A stretch of 64,000 bases of DNA from Seriola aureovittata (GCF_021018895.1 NC_079382.1:19638001-19702000), one strand, 5' to 3'; counted from the stretch's first letter, positions 40,101-56,030 are shown. Notes: generated by a model not told the origin, from the sequence alone. Translations and numbers: made by a program.

Positions 40101-42603
40101 TCATTTGAAAGCGGCTAGAACATCAGAGTTACCACAAGTCATTTCACAAGTTCATTTTCCATGTCAGCATCTCTTGACAGAAGCAGTGGCTTGCAACCAA
40201 TCAGAATGCAGAAGTGCTCCACACTAGAGAACACTGGAGAACACGACCATGTAAACTTTTGTTTGGTGTAGCTAAAAGAAAAGTATGTCTTCATGTAGGA
40301 ACCTCTTGCTCATAGAAAGAAGCGGAGTGAGAAAATAGGTTTTGAGGATCTTTAAGTGTAATTTGAAGCCAATGAGGAAGGACTCCCTGAACTTGTTAGC
40401 TTTCATTTAATAGCACATCTGATTCTTTGCCTGAGAGCAGTTTGTTAATCTCACCCTGCAGTCTGGGTAATGATACTGTCTTTTAGCAGTCATTACCTCT
40501 GTAGCCCTGCAGCAAGGTGAAACTCACCTCCAGGAAAACAGTGTATAAGCAAACAGCTGCAGTTAACTAGGCCAGCAAATGAAGGTAGCATTGGGGAAAT
40601 GTGTGTCTGAAATTAAGAGTGAAATTGTAGAAATTTCCTTTATGATGGAAACCGGGGTTTATATGATGTTATTAACCAAATATTGATTTGGAAGTGAAGA
40701 TTGCTGTTGGTCTCCCCTGTGTCCCCTCTTCTGCGGCGGGACCTCCTCCTTGTGATATTGGCTCCTCTGTCATCACCACCTGTGTGATGAGCCGGCTTGG
40801 TTACCAGTCGTCCTGATTGGAAGAATCCACGGTGGGCGGGAGCGGCCGATGTGCTCTCTCGCCACATGATGGATGTGCTTCTGGGGTCGAAGTGCCACAG
40901 AAGTTTTAGAGCAGCAGTGTAGTTTAATGACTCGGTGGCCGGTGTGGGCCAGGGGAGGAGGGGAAGGCAGAAGGCCTCCATTATAGCCTCACTGTGCTCA
41001 GGCTGTGAGACTATAAGACTATTTCTTTCTCTTTTTTTTACACCCCCGCCTCTTGTTTGGGAAGAAAATAGTCTACAGGACAGCCAGTGACAAACTGCCC
41101 TCTTACAATCCATTCAGGCTTGTACCTGCATCTTGGAGATGCTCGATATACAAAGCCTCTTGCCTCCTCATCTTTCCAGTCTGAGCTACAGCTTCTCATC
41201 TTTCTTCCTCTCTTTATCCATCCCTGCCTCCTGACACACTGCTGCAGTGGCTCGCGGACAGCACAGGCCATCCCCCATTAAACAGACGGGGAACAGGTGA
41301 TTCAGTAAAAGGTTGCAGAGGGTGTATAGAGGCTCTCAGTTGTGCTTTGCAGCTGCTGTCTTGGTGCAAAGGTTCATCGTGTTGGAGGTAAAAAAAATTA
41401 CAAAAGGTTATCACCAGCGATACCAGTATTTATACTGAAAGAAACAACGAGGGCCAGAGCCAGCGTCTGAGAAATACAGAGGTCATGAGACTAAGTGCCT
41501 GCTGAGACTCGAATAAATTACATAGTAATAGTCAAGTCAATAACAATCGTCAAGCCTGGCAGAGATAAAAGCATGCACGACCTTCTCAGGGTCTGCAAAT
41601 GAGAGGATCACAGTGTGATCTGAGTAATATGCTTTACACAAGATTGCAGTACGTTAGTGACCTGAGCATCATATTACAGGTCAGAGTAAAATAAAAAAAT
41701 AACACCAAGATTACAGCCTTCCCATTCAGATAGAGCACCCAGACTAGACATTAGATATATTAACAGTGCAAGTACTGGGACCGAGGGAAGGAGTAATTAT
41801 AGGGATCTGTGATTTCGAGTCGTTCAAATGGTCATTCAGCACTTAATATCAGCAATGTAAGAGATAATAGAGGGCTGCGGGAATGACGTATTTTTGTTTC
41901 AGCAAAAAGCCAATGGGATTTTTATACAAAATAAATGTTAAAGCTAGCTTAATTAGCCCTGTAGAAGACATGGAATTTAAGTAGAAGAATAGCTCTTATG
42001 TTGCATGGCAGCTAGTTAGCTTTAGCAATACAGTATAGTATTATACAGCATAAACACTGTTAGTTCTTTGTAACATAAGACTGTTCAGAAGTTTAGCAGC
42101 AATAGAAATACTTAAGTCACTTAAAGAGTAGTTTCTGTGATTCCAACATAGCCAGTTGATTAAAATAGCAGCGTCCACTGTCTTGTAGTCACAAGAAGAA
42201 CTGATATTTTTTTGTTGTAAAAACGTAACTTCAAAATAAAAACAGCGAAGAAATTATTGAGGACTTAATGTAATTGTCCCCAATAGCAGCAGGAAGCAGC
42301 TAAACCATGCAGCATGAAAAGCACATCTGATCTTTATTTTTTTTCCCAGGCTGACATTACTGGTAACAGCCTGCTATTATCTCAACACAATCCCCAGCCA
42401 TTGCACTCAGCTGTTCAAAGATACTGAGGACCAGGTCCTTCACTGCAGCTGCCAGAAAGTGTGTTACGCTGCCTGCAGTCTCATATAGAGGCAAATTCAT
42501 TTTGCTGTTCTGCTGCTGTCTGTGTGTGTGTGTTCATTCCAGTGTGTGTTTGTGTTGATGGCGAGAGTCTGGTCATCCCTGCAGACTCATAGTTGTAGCT
42601 ATA

Positions 42604-42604
<1 letters not shown>

Positions 42605-42670
<66 letters not shown>

Positions 42671-42674
42671 TGTG
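42605..42674. repeat. (GT)n microsatellite, about 64 bp
   Basis: A nearly uninterrupted GT run with one TTTG interruption near the right end. Confidence 0.95.
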
Positions 42675-42752
42675 CTTGATTGTTTAGGGGTGTTCATGGT
42701 GACATTTAGTTTGGTTTCGTTTTCATCACTGCAATAATTGTGGCAAATGGGA

Positions 42753-42903
<151 letters not shown>

Positions 42904-43269
42904 CTGTTATTCCCACGCCCCATCTGGCCTCAGTAAAAATGTGGAAGTTCAGTTTTGCGTCTTTCAGCATTCAGACGTCGACAGAACTGTCGGTTTTCTC
43001 CAAAGATGATTAGCATTGAGCTTCAGTCATGCTTCCAGCCATGTGCTCCTCTCCCTCCTGCCTTTTCACTTTCTCACTGATTAAAGCTCAGGCTCTGTCC
43101 ACACTGTGCAGGCTTTGCTGGTTTTCCATCATTTGTCGATTACATTAAATTCGTAAATCCATCACTAACTTTGTGTGTTAAGTCTCTAGAGTGAGCATAA
43201 AACTTTATTTTGGCACCTGATTTTGATTTAGTTTTACACCAGCCAGCAGAGAAGACTTTGTGACTGAAG

Positions 43270-43556
43270 CTCCTGCCCCAACAATGAACCCTCTTTCAAA
43301 GTCACTTTGATCTTTTCCTCTTGCCATGTTGATCATGCAAAGTCAGAATCAACTGGCTCTGCTCAGCAGTTTTATACATACCACAGAGCGTGGCTGGATG
43401 TTTTCTTTTTAACTTCGGGAGTTTACAATTTAACCTTAAACCAATTAAGATTACCAATTATTCAGATTATTCATTGAACTTGGACTGGAATTTCTGAAAT
43501 TAAAATCAAAAAATAGCAAGAGGGCGGTGTTCCAGAACTTTTGACTTGTAGTGTAC
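43270..43556. mobile_element. possible Tc1-like transposon end relic
   Basis: The right edge reads 'ccagaacttttgacttgtag' then 'tgta', much like the terminal phrase of many fish Tc1-like elements. The left part, with 'tttcaaagtcactttgatct' and 'tcttgccatgttgatc', also resembles a region I recall from such elements. No transposase frame survives. Confidence 0.45.
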
Positions 43557-43679
43557 ACACATACATACATGCTATAGATAGATATATTTGTGGTTTTAAG
43601 AACCAAAAACCATCTCAATGTGGTTTTACATCTCCTCTCTCAGGCTTCTCTCTGGAACTATAGTAACAACAGGTCGGTG

Positions 43680-43725
43680 AGCCAATCAGAAGAGAGGAGG
43701 CTCTGAGCCTCTCTTCTGATTGGCT
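43680..43725. promoter_or_regulatory. perfect 18-bp inverted repeat of two NF-Y (CCAAT) sites
   Basis: The arms 43680-43697 (agccaatcagaagagagg) and 43708-43725 are exact reverse complements around a 10-base loop. Each arm contains AGCCAATCAG, an excellent NF-Y consensus, in opposite orientation. The loop is itself partly self-complementary. It sits in intron 2, 1.2 kb before exon 3. Function is inference. Confidence 0.6.
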
Positions 43726-44327
43726 GACTGTTTTTTGAGTGATCTAATAGAAATATAGCAGATTTCATGTAAAACACCCAGAGAAACCAAATCCTGCAGT
43801 GATGTTAGCACTGATACTAACCAGGGACACTTTACCAGATGGGCTCATTGTTTTTATCTATCTCCACCTGCCAGCAATCAATCACTGTAATGAATCCCCG
43901 AGCTTTTCCAATCATGTCTAAAAAATGACACACTACTTAACATCCTATTTGGTAACTAGTGAAGGGAAACACATCCAGATGCCCCTGGTGTAACATCGGA
44001 AAAACAAGGGGTGTGAATTTCCTCTGTCTCCACACCCTCTAAACCAACTGACACTAACTAATTGACTTGCAGCACAGCTTAATAAAACTAAAAGCAGGAA
44101 GAACCATCTAGCCGACTCATTACATAGACCTAATCCTTTATAGTGAATTAACTTTTTTCCTCTGTCAAACAAGGGGAAATTTATAATGCTGCCAAGGGTA
44201 GCAATCCCCCTTATTCCCCCTGTCCACCTGCGAGGTCTGAAAGGAATATTTTAAAGCTGATGTAAGCAGAGAACATACGGATGGGCCAAATCCACGGTTC
44301 ACTCTTACTGAAATATTTAGTACGTAA

Positions 44328-44349
44328 CCCCCCCCCCCCCCCCCCCCAA

Positions 44350-44375
<26 letters not shown>
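44328..44375. repeat. poly-C (20) followed by (CA)n
   Basis: A 20-base C run is directly followed by a CA microsatellite. Its length is error-prone in assembly. Confidence 0.9.
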
Positions 44376-44382
<7 letters not shown>

Positions 44383-44781
44383 CAGAAATGCAGCTCTGGC
44401 ATTTTACAGATAAGCGAACAGTGTGCTTGGGTGGGTGGGTGTTCCTGTGCGGGGCCAAGGATGTTCAATGTATGTTAATCTGCCTTGTAATACTAAAGTT
44501 GTTTTGATGTCTTTTAACAAAGCTCTTTTGTACTGATGATTCAACCAGGAGAGTTTCATGCCCTTCAAGCCTTTGAAATAGTTTCTCCCCTTTCATCGTC
44601 TATGCAGGAAATGAACAGGACTTCCAGAAGCCAGGGTGCCTGAAACAATTCTTTAAAATCATAAGAAAATTATTCTTCCTGCTTTACAACAAAACATACA
44701 TGTAAAGTCACAGATAATCAAAGCATTGGCAGTTTGGTTGCACGTCCTATTCATCATGCAATGGTACAACAAAATATCTGA

Positions 44782-46590
<1,809 letters not shown>

Positions 46591-48854
46591 GTAGTCTGTA
46601 ATTTTAGCAGTGCACATCAGTGGGTATCCGTCAAAGTTATTGGTGGATGAGAGGTGTTCTCCAATTGTTAGGCGCCTCTAGAGGTGCAGGGGAGTCCGAT
46701 ATGTCCCCTGAGGAGTGGGCACTCGTCACTCCCAACGAATAGCAGCTAAGCTGGCCAGAGTAGAGCGCAGCCCCACTGGTCAGTCATTCAGTCCTTCAGT
46801 CTGGACAGTGTATCTCATTTGCACAAACTGCAACATGCTCATGGTTCTAAAGCTCTTTCCCAACTATTTGGAATTTAAAAAAACAAGTTAATTGCCAGAA
46901 CCTATGCTTGCTAAATCTGTAAGTAAATTCTAAACACACAGTATGTTAGTCCATTTCAATATTAGCAATTCTATGTTCATCTCCTGCAGCCCCTTACCTC
47001 AAACACAGCGAGTGAGGAGCATAGCAGTCTGTTGGTGAAAGTGCTTAGGGTGATGATACAAAGGTGTGCAGATTATACCTGTGCACAAGACGACTGTGCA
47101 CGCACCTTACTCCTCACACCTTGATAACAAAACCAAATTCTGTGGAAAGAGAGAAACTGTGGACCGAAAGCACACTGCATGCTTTTCTCTAACATGACAA
47201 ACAGCTGAACAGCTGAACTGGGCAGATGGCATACACTGTGTCCATTATGAAGAATTATCTTGCACATTGCATTATGTGAATAGAACTGTCGAGGTTTATA
47301 TAAGCAGGAAGGAGGCAAATATTTCAGAAGTCATATGAGGTCTTAGGCAATGGCAACAGAAACTGCAGTGGGCTGCAGCCTATGAAGAGGAAATGATAAG
47401 TGACTATTGTGCAGCAGTATTCTGAAAGGCAGTAATCTTAGAGTATGACTTACGCAAATCCTGAACTGCTTTTGCAGACCAGTAAAAACCAAAAGTGAAG
47501 AGGAGTTTCCAAGGCGGGAAATATCAAACTTTCTAGAAGATTGATAACAATGGGGAAATTTCTGTGAGTGCAAATATCTTTGTGATCCACTCACCGGCGT
47601 GGCACCGGTAATTGGAAGTTCTGAATGTGATTCAATAGTCGGTGGTGCCATCAACTTTTCTTTGACAGATTTCTATAAAAAAAAAACAACAAACAAACAA
47701 ATAAACAAAAAAAAATCTCAGTTAAGTTTAAACTTTCACACAAAAAAACAACCATGACTCATGAATTGTTCCAGCTGATTTGAATGATTGCTATTCAGTG
47801 TTGTTCAGGTTTGTGAAGCAGATTATGAAGCAGGCTTTAGATTAAGCAGCAAGGTACTTTCTGGAAAGTGCACTGTCTCTGAATAGAGCTGAAGTGAAAC
47901 TACAACTTACGGGTTTTGTTCCAAATGTAAGAAAGTTCCATTGAAAATCACATTAATAAAGCGAATGACTAAAAACCCAGCCCTGCAACATAACCCTGCT
48001 GAAGAGCATGTTGTTCACTCCGTTTGTCTAGACAGGAATGGTACACTTGTTTTATTAATATTTTTTTTTTTTTTTATGTTTATGTCTTTATCAGCTGAAC
48101 TAGTCATTATTTTTATGTTGACATTGCATCGAATGACTAAGTGTAAAATGAAAGGGGTCGATCATAGGAACAGGGTCATCACCCGACTCTGCTTCAGTTC
48201 CCCTCAACCTTTTAGCATCAGCTTAACTGTTTCGGTTCACTCTCACCACTCTCATCAACCGTGTTTCCAGCAGCCGGCAGCTTTTGCCGGTGACACAGCT
48301 TCATCAAAGCTTCCCTACGCTACCTGCCCTGCAGCAAACAGCAGGCAAACAAACTTAGTAACTACCAGATGAACATAGTGGAGCACTTAGCAGCGAAAGA
48401 GCCTGACATTTTTTCCGAAGGAGTTGGTGGAGACCAAAACAGGGCTAGAGTGGAGATTCAATACGACTCCAAGTGAGTGCTAATGCTACTCCGTTGTCTG
48501 CTGGATGTGTACATAGGGAGTTGTTTGCTAACTAATTTGCCACATATATTTAAAAAAGGTGATGAATTGTCGACGCTTTGTTTTGTTCCTGCTGCTCGCA
48601 TGTGGCCAAAAAGCAAAACCAACTAATGCTGCTTTAATGAAAACCCATTCCCTGAGACTAAGGCCATCTTGGGTTAATGTCAACAGCTTGATAGACTGGA
48701 TATCATGGACAGGCTACTAGCTAAGGAATTAACAGTCATGATGTAAAACACCTGCAAGGCTATGCTCGGAAAGTTTCATAGATTTTTTGTTTTAATGCTA
48801 ATAAATTAATCCTTTAACTTTGTTATAATCATGAAGGTTCTGCATAATAGCATA
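46591..48854 (+). other. ptchd4: ptchd4 3' UTR and downstream DNA
   Basis: This is directly downstream of the stop codon, so at least its first part is 3' UTR. AATAAA hexamers occur at 47700-47705, inside an A-rich run, and at 47955-47960. Neither has a clearly convincing context, so the transcript end is not fixed. No other gene is recognised; the frame at 47941-48372 has no conserved motif. Confidence 0.5.
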
Positions 48855-48856
48855 TA

Positions 48857-49520
48857 CACTCACTGAGCACTTTATTAGGAACATCATACTAATACTGGGG
48901 AGGGCCTCAGCCTCAGTTCTTTGTGGCACTGACGCCAGAAGATGTTGGAAACTTTCCTCTGAGATCGTACTCCATGCTGACCAGATCGCATCACATCATT
49001 TCTGCAAATTCATCAGCTGGTGAGTCAGTGTCCACTGCAGCCTCAAAGTTCTGCTCTTGGCTGACAGGGGTGAAATCTGATGTGGGTCGTCTGATGTTGT
49101 AGTCCATCCACCTCAGTGCTCTACTTTCTGAGAAGCTTTTCTGCTCACCACAGTTGTAAAGGGTGGTTATCTGAGCTACCATAGTTCTGTCAGCTCCACC
49201 AAGTTCGGCCATTCTCCTCTGACCTCTTTCATCAACTAGACATTTTTGTTCACAGAGCTGATGCTCGTTGGACGTTTTTGTTTTTTTTCTTCATTCTGAG
49301 CGAAAACTCTAGAGACTGTTTGAGTGAAAATCCCAGGAGATCAGCAGAAATGCTCAAACCAGCCTGTCAGTTGTGACATCATTCTGACGTTCGATGTGAA
49401 GATTAACTGAAGCTCCTGACCTGTTTTTATGCAGTGCACTGCTGCCACATGATTGGCTGATTGGATGGCTTAATGAATAATCAGGTGCACAGGTGTTCCT
49501 AATAAAGTGCTCATTGAATG
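48857..49520 (-). mobile_element. internally deleted Tc1/mariner element with intact ends
   Basis: Terminal repeats of about 27 bp ('cactcactgagcactttatt' then 'aggaaca' on the left; the reverse complement with two changes on the right) are bounded by TA at 48855-48856 and 49521-49522. That is the usual Tc1/mariner target. On the minus strand 49212-48991 encodes 73 residues, beginning MAELGGADRTMVAQITTLYN and including ALRWMDYNIRRP, which correspond to the DNA-binding part of a Tc1-like transposase. Upstream minus-strand sequence (49370-49215) holds broken pieces of the first helix-turn-helix. The catalytic DDE region is absent. It is a nonautonomous deletion derivative, about 664 bp between the TA dinucleotides. 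Confidence 0.85.
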
Positions 49521-49525
49521 TATGA

Positions 49526-49566
49526 ACACACACACACACACACACACATAGAAATATATATATATA
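49526..49566. repeat. (CA)n then (TA)n microsatellite
   Basis: A CA run abuts the right end of the Tc1/mariner derivative and passes into a short TA run. Confidence 0.9.
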
Positions 49567-50941
49567 GACCTGAAGCTTATCTTGTCCATGTAATAACCAA
49601 GTCTATTTTAATGAATTACTTAAAATAACATTCTATCACAAAAAAAAAAAAACTCTCCATAAAATCCCTTCTTCAATTTTCAGTCCAAAATGGCTGCCGT
49701 TTCCCCATTGGGAAAACACTTATCTACGTCTGCCAAGCCCGATAAGAATCTCTGTTGCAGTCCGAAAACAAACACACTCAAGGTCATCAGGCCCAACAGA
49801 TACCGATCTCACACTGACCTCTGGCAGGCAGATCTTATCCAGTGGCAAGTGAGCAGATGCGGCTGATTGCTGACCAGTCAATACCTTGGTAGGAGACTGA
49901 CTGGGTCTTACAGGGCTGACATTGAGGGGGACACTGCTGTTTTTATTTCTCTGCGCTGCCAGCAAGAAAGTGGATGACTCTCACACAGGTCAGCTAATCA
50001 GGCAGCTGGAGGGAGGTTAGAGTATTCCTACTGGACCAGATGTCCAACAGTACGTGTTGATGTTTGACAAAGGAGTGCATACAAATCGCTAGTTATCAAA
50101 AAGGCTATTAAACCTACTCCTTAAGTAGATTAATATCAGTGAGAAACAAAAGGTGAAAGCATCATCTTGTGCTCGTCATACTTTACCGTGAACACGTCTC
50201 CCGCTTTTGTGGAATTAGAAAATGTTGACTCGTCAAGAACCTTATATCTTTCATCAACCAGACGTAGAGATGAGGAGTTTATGGCGAGCTACTCTCTGCA
50301 GCAGCTGCAGTGAACGTCACATTATGTAAAAGCCATGTTGTGTATGTATAGCAAGAAGGCATGAAAATGTTTGAAAAATGGGAAAGAAATGAAAAATCTT
50401 AAATAATTTACTTCACAAAATGGACTGTGTTTGCATGGCACTGTATTGTATGTATGCATGTATTTAATTTTTCTGTATGAAGTCTGCGTATTTTTTATTT
50501 TCTATTTTTTTGCTACGCTGTAGTGCTTTCTGTTTGTTGTTTCGATGGATATTCTGTAACACCATGTGCTGCAAAAGAACAAAATGAGTCATATCTGTTC
50601 CAAAACTAAAGCCAGAGGATATTTCGTGTGTAAAATACCTGTAAATTACTCTTTTCTATATTTTCTAAGAAAAAAATATATGATAGAAAGATTTTTAATG
50701 ACAGAATTTTCTTAAAAAAAAGAACAAAAAGGGAAAAAAGTTGAACACAGTAGGCCAGTAACAAACAGTGGAATGTTACCAGTATACTAGATCTTATTCC
50801 TTGCACACTACAGTGTCAATGTTTGTTGATGATTCACGTTTCTATGTGGGAAACTGTTGCCACCATTTTATTGTTTGTTTGTGTGTCTTGACTCCTTTAT
50901 AACATCTACTTAGCACTCACATTTATTCAGCAGTCCTTTTC

Positions 50942-50943
<2 letters not shown>

Positions 50944-50972
<29 letters not shown>
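50944..50972. repeat. (ACA)n trinucleotide repeat
   Basis: About nine ACA units in a row. Confidence 0.95.
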
Positions 50973-53173
50973 AATTCTATCATGCTTTGTAATGATCATT
51001 TTTAACAAACAAAAAGGTTAGAAATTTACAAAATATACATGGAATCTCCGATTTATGTCATGAACATCTGCTATGAGCTTCGCAGCTAAGATATCAATAT
51101 TTAGCATTATTGTTAACTCCTCCGAAACATCACTTCTAGATAGAAAGCTATTGCGACTGGCTTTTTGTTTTTACAATTAGCATAATTCCCAATGCCAAAT
51201 GCTGTCTTGATTAGGCTACTATGTATTAGCACCATCATATGGCTTCATTAGAAACTAATAGAAATTCCTCTACAGCAACACACTGAGGACTCACCAATAG
51301 GTTATTGAAACAGCATGTGATCTGTGATATTTAAAACACACTTTATCAAACACACTTCATATTGTTTTTGGCAAACCTTTCATGGAAACCCTGCTTAAAG
51401 GATTGAGCCTGCAATTATTTAATATTTTCCTAATGTCAACAAATCCCTTGAAAAGATCAAAACCAACAGTTTCTCAAGACTTTCTGACTTCCCTACCACG
51501 TCAAGCCTTGTGGTTCCCATCATCAAAAACTTCATCATTATAAAGACTAATTAATTCCCGGAAACAGCAGGGCACTGTAGTATTTATCAAATGTTACTAA
51601 AACCGTGAACTCATATGTTGCATGAATCTGATCAAATCACCAGTACTACAGTGCTAACAGTAGGTCTGGCTGGTAGCCAGAGTTCAAGGGGCAAAAAGTG
51701 TTTGAAAGTTTGGTTCAGTTGAGCCCTCTGGCCCCTCCCCAACCGTGATGTAATAGGAAACACTACGAGTTGTATTACAAATATAAAAAGGAGATCAATG
51801 AGTCACTGTAGACTGTTAGCTTTAGCTAGCTTTAATAATATTTAGCTCTCTGCAGCGGCATTAAACGCATGGGCTCACTAATAACTGTACAATACTTTTG
51901 TATTGTTTAACAAAGAATTTAAGGCTGACAAACAGCAACATTAACTGTGACAAACACAAGGCTATGACTACACTCCCCTACAAACACAAACACACACACA
52001 CACAAACACACAGACCATAGAGCCTCTTGTAGCAGAACTGCTAGCACAGCTACAACATAAAGCTCTGCCAGACTTAATTTTTTTTGACAACAGTGGAGCT
52101 TTATGGCACAGAGGAATATGATAGATCAGGCTTTGGCCACAAAACAAGCAATATTTGTACTAGTAGGATCAATGGATTAATGGTTTTGGTCTCTCATGGG
52201 ATTTGTAGACGACAGCATTGCCAGTCTCATTCTTCAAAAAATAAACCTGGTGTACTTTATCATTAAATCTGAAGAGGTGCCAGATACAGCAGCTGACATG
52301 CATTTCCTCTGCGTGTCTTTGCTCAGAACATTATACATGTGTTGTAAATTTTGGTTGTTTGAGTCACATTTACACACCTGCTTTATCTTCATATGAAAAC
52401 TAACTTTCATCTATAAATGCAAAAAGATAACGGTGACCATTTTTACAGTCAGTCAAACCTCTTTAAGTGTTGCACATTTTCTAATGTTACAAATAAGTCA
52501 TTAGGTCCTGCTGTATTATTGCCCTTTTTGTCTTCTATGGTGATACTGTGATATTACAGCTGATGTATCCTTATGACAGATGGGCTTCAAATGGGGTGTT
52601 AGGTGAGGTTACCTCAGAATCTTTTTTTTTTTTTTCACTTAGACTAATGAGTACAATGCATGATAATCAAAAACGCAAAAGCAGAATTAAAATAGAAATA
52701 TATACGACTAAACATTTGCTGGTATTTCAAAAGTCAGTGTTTTGGCAGGTAGATTAGATGAGTGTACTGTATGTCTCATGGAGTCCTTCTGACCATGCAC
52801 CAGCACATTTTCAGTTTCTACAACCAGGGACAGCACAATATTTCCACAATACAGGGCAATAAAATTATGCAATCGCCACTTCGCTTGTTGAATAATCTAC
52901 TTGGTAAATCGGTTTCAGCCACGGCCTCAGAGGACAAATTACTGTTTTATTGTAACTCATCTATCTCATGTGTCAAGCCACAAAAAATAGGCCCGTGCTC
53001 CCCTCATTCATCAAACCTGTTATTTAGTGGCATCTAGTTCAGCATTTCCGATGATGTTTCAACATTGTGCAGAAGGTAACAAGCTCAGATGGAAGTGAGG
53101 TTATTTTAGTAACATTAGTCCCATAGAGTTCGGTTCCTGTTGGTGAAACAGGCATATTCTATAATGTTTATCT

Positions 53174-53202
53174 TCTATCTATCTATCTATCTATCTATCT
53201 AT
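53174..53202. repeat. (CTAT)n tetranucleotide repeat
   Basis: Seven CTAT units, a typical fish genotyping-type microsatellite. Confidence 0.95.
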
Positions 53203-54566
53203 GATGCAATGATTTGTTTTCTTCATAATTCATTCTAATTACTAACCTGGCAATACTCATAGGTTTTGCATTCCTGTCAAAAAGCTACTGTTGTGCTACT
53301 GTTTCCCTATCCTTGCCCACACAACACTGTCTGACTGATGGTCTTGTATAGCTTTCCTGGTGTGACTTTTTTTTGACCCAAACATCTGGAACAAGGAGCA
53401 TACGGTGGAAATGTAAAATGTGCCCATGTAACTGTAGTAAGAGTACACTTTGTTGTTTGTTCTTATTATAAGTGTGCATTTGGGGGATTCTGGTCTGTTT
53501 GATTTAGCCAAAGTCTGAGCCTTATACTGTGTCTTAAAAGGGTATACCACCTGATTTAAGAAGGTACATATGCAATGTGTTTTTTGTGTTTTTTGGACAG
53601 TCCTGTCATTAGCATGGTCAGCTCTCCCTCAAACCACACACTGCAAATAATAGTTGCAAATGGCAAAGGAACACACTTTTAGGGTTACATATGGTTATCC
53701 CCATACACATCCCCTGAAAAACGAATATGTAATGTATCTGCAGAATTCCTGGTAATACTTTGACTGTAAGATAGACCGCACAAAGCTTTCTACTTCTGGA
53801 CTACCAAGAACTAATTTGCTACTAATTCTGGGTTAATTCTTAATTAAAAATGAAATCTTTTCAAACTGAACACATGGCAGAATGAGTTATGGCTTCAATC
53901 TGCCAAGCTTCAGTCACTCCAGCTTAAAGCTTGTAACATTTAGGCTACAGAGATGTTTTCCTATTTATAGCTGGTACTTCGGGTGCAGCAATAACAGTTA
54001 AAAATTTCAAGTGGCCACAGCTGTCTCTTTAAATTGTTAAATCTTTCTTTAGCAAACCACAAATTCTTCTTTTTGTCAGTTAGCAGGTATTACTAGTCTC
54101 ACATCTGCTATATTGTAACACAAGTTGTGTAACATTATCAAGGATGAGGTTGTTGTCCATGCCAGAGCAAGAAAGGTTGTAGCAGCTAAACTGTTCTGTA
54201 AAGATAAAGATTTAGTCATTGTCCTCCGGATGCTCTACAATCATATTTTAAAAGTAACCATGTATAAAACATCAGTGGAGTGTTTCCATTGGTTTTATGA
54301 GTCTGGTTATTCATTCTGGGAGTCAAAATGTTCTTCGAATTTTGTACAAATTTGGTGCGTTTCTTAACGAGTCTGTAACATTTCTGAACGGAAGAAAATG
54401 TTGTTGCTAAACTGTAACTTGATTGAACAGTGGCAACAATGTCAACAAGGGACAAACGTGAGATAATGCTGAATGGTAAAATATTATTTAACAGTAGCAT
54501 AAATTGAGAACTGTCATCAGTCAGTCAGCTCAATGACTGACTGCATCAATGCATCATCTTTATTAA

Positions 54567-54605
54567 TGTTAGCTAACATTAGCTAACACTAGCCGACATT
54601 AGCTA
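54567..54605. repeat. short TTAGCTAACA tandem repeat
   Basis: About three and a half units of an 11-14 bp 'ttagctaacat'-like motif, the last ones degenerate. Each unit is partly palindromic (TTAGCTAA). Confidence 0.8.
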
Positions 54606-56030
54606 CGAGTCATAGCACAGCAAGAAAGGTTGTATTGGCAAAAACCCTGAGTTGAATCAGATGTAGAGAAATCAGATAAAAACACAATTCCCTTCTAGTT
54701 AATCTGCGGTACATTTTAAAATGTCATTCATTCAGTCGCTGTCTGGTTTTACTGAGCTGCTCCAAACGTTCTGGTTTTGAGGTAGACATGATCATGAAAC
54801 CTGACCGGACTGTTTGACGAGGATAAGTTTCTCAAACTGGGTGGTATTCCTCTTTTAAGAATTGTAAGCACCTGGTAGCTTCACACGTCCATGCTCTTCA
54901 TGTAACCAGTAGCATTGCCTTACGTATGTTTTCCAGTATTTGCGGTACTTTTCTTACATTATGACCGAGATATCAGAGTAACGTTACGTCTTCAGAACCA
55001 GGTGCAGGAAAGATCACTGTGAAGAAACGATGTTGATTCTTTGCATGTTGTGTGAATAGGTGAGTTTGAAGGTAACTTGTCGCTGATACTGTGGAATTAA
55101 GGCTTTACAGTGCTGTTTATTCTCAATGCCTTTCTCATACCTATTCATCTTACAACAGTCACTTGCAGTCACATGACATTGTACCTGTGTTGTTGTTATG
55201 AAACTGAGAGAAGAGCATGCATGTTTGTGCCCAGAAAATTATGATTCACATTTGTGCGATTTTGCAGAAATTGTAATCCCCTTCTCCCCACCTCGAGTCA
55301 GCGTTAACATTCCCCATCTTGTGTAAATGCTTGTGTCGCACAGCTGTTAGACCAGTGTACAGCTCTGCATGGCTTTGTATTGTACACAGACACGTTCACA
55401 CATGTGGCCAAGGTATACTCTTCTAAAGAGGAACAGGAAATCACCGGCTCAGTCTTTGTTTTGATCGTTTTTTTTCTGGTCGACTTCTCGGTAGTTGGCA
55501 GAGCTTGAACTCTGTTTTGCTAATCTATGCCTCTTACCAAGCAAGCTGGAAGATTTAACCTCATTTGACTGCAGTGACAGAGAGAGAACTACAAGGGGAG
55601 AAAAAAAAAGAGAGAGCTAGGCGAGGATGAGAGAAATGTTAGAGGGAGGAAGAGATAAAGAAAAAGGATGCCAGCAAAACAGGAGGTAAGCCCTCATTTG
55701 AATTTGAGAAGATTTCAGCAGCAGGGATGATGGGAAGTTTTTTTCCGGTGAGGGGACTTGTCGTGTGAATGGAGGGTGACTGCGGCACTGAGGGAAATGT
55801 TCATATTAAGTCCTTTGCTAATGTGATGAGTCTTTACCGGCTTAGTTTACTTACCGCACAGAGGAAGTTGGTCGGTTGTGACAAAATGTAGATTTGCTTG
55901 TTTCAGAGGAAAGGACTCCATCTTGAAAACGGCACATTTTTACCGCTGTTGTCAAGACGATGTCACTCTTATTTTCCCCAGAAGAAAGGCGAGTTATCTG
56001 AGATTTATCTAAGATTTTATGACTTTTTAC

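Larger units (their letters stand above)
49567..56030. other. gene-free downstream DNA
   Basis: No conserved open frame. It holds an (ACA)n run at 50944-50972, a (CTAT)n run at 53174-53202 and a short TTAGCTAACAT tandem at 54567-54605. The stretch 50330-50830 is repeat-poor with T-rich segments and could be distal 3' UTR of ptchd4, but no polyadenylation signal decides this. The remainder shows nothing I recognise. Confidence 0.5.
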
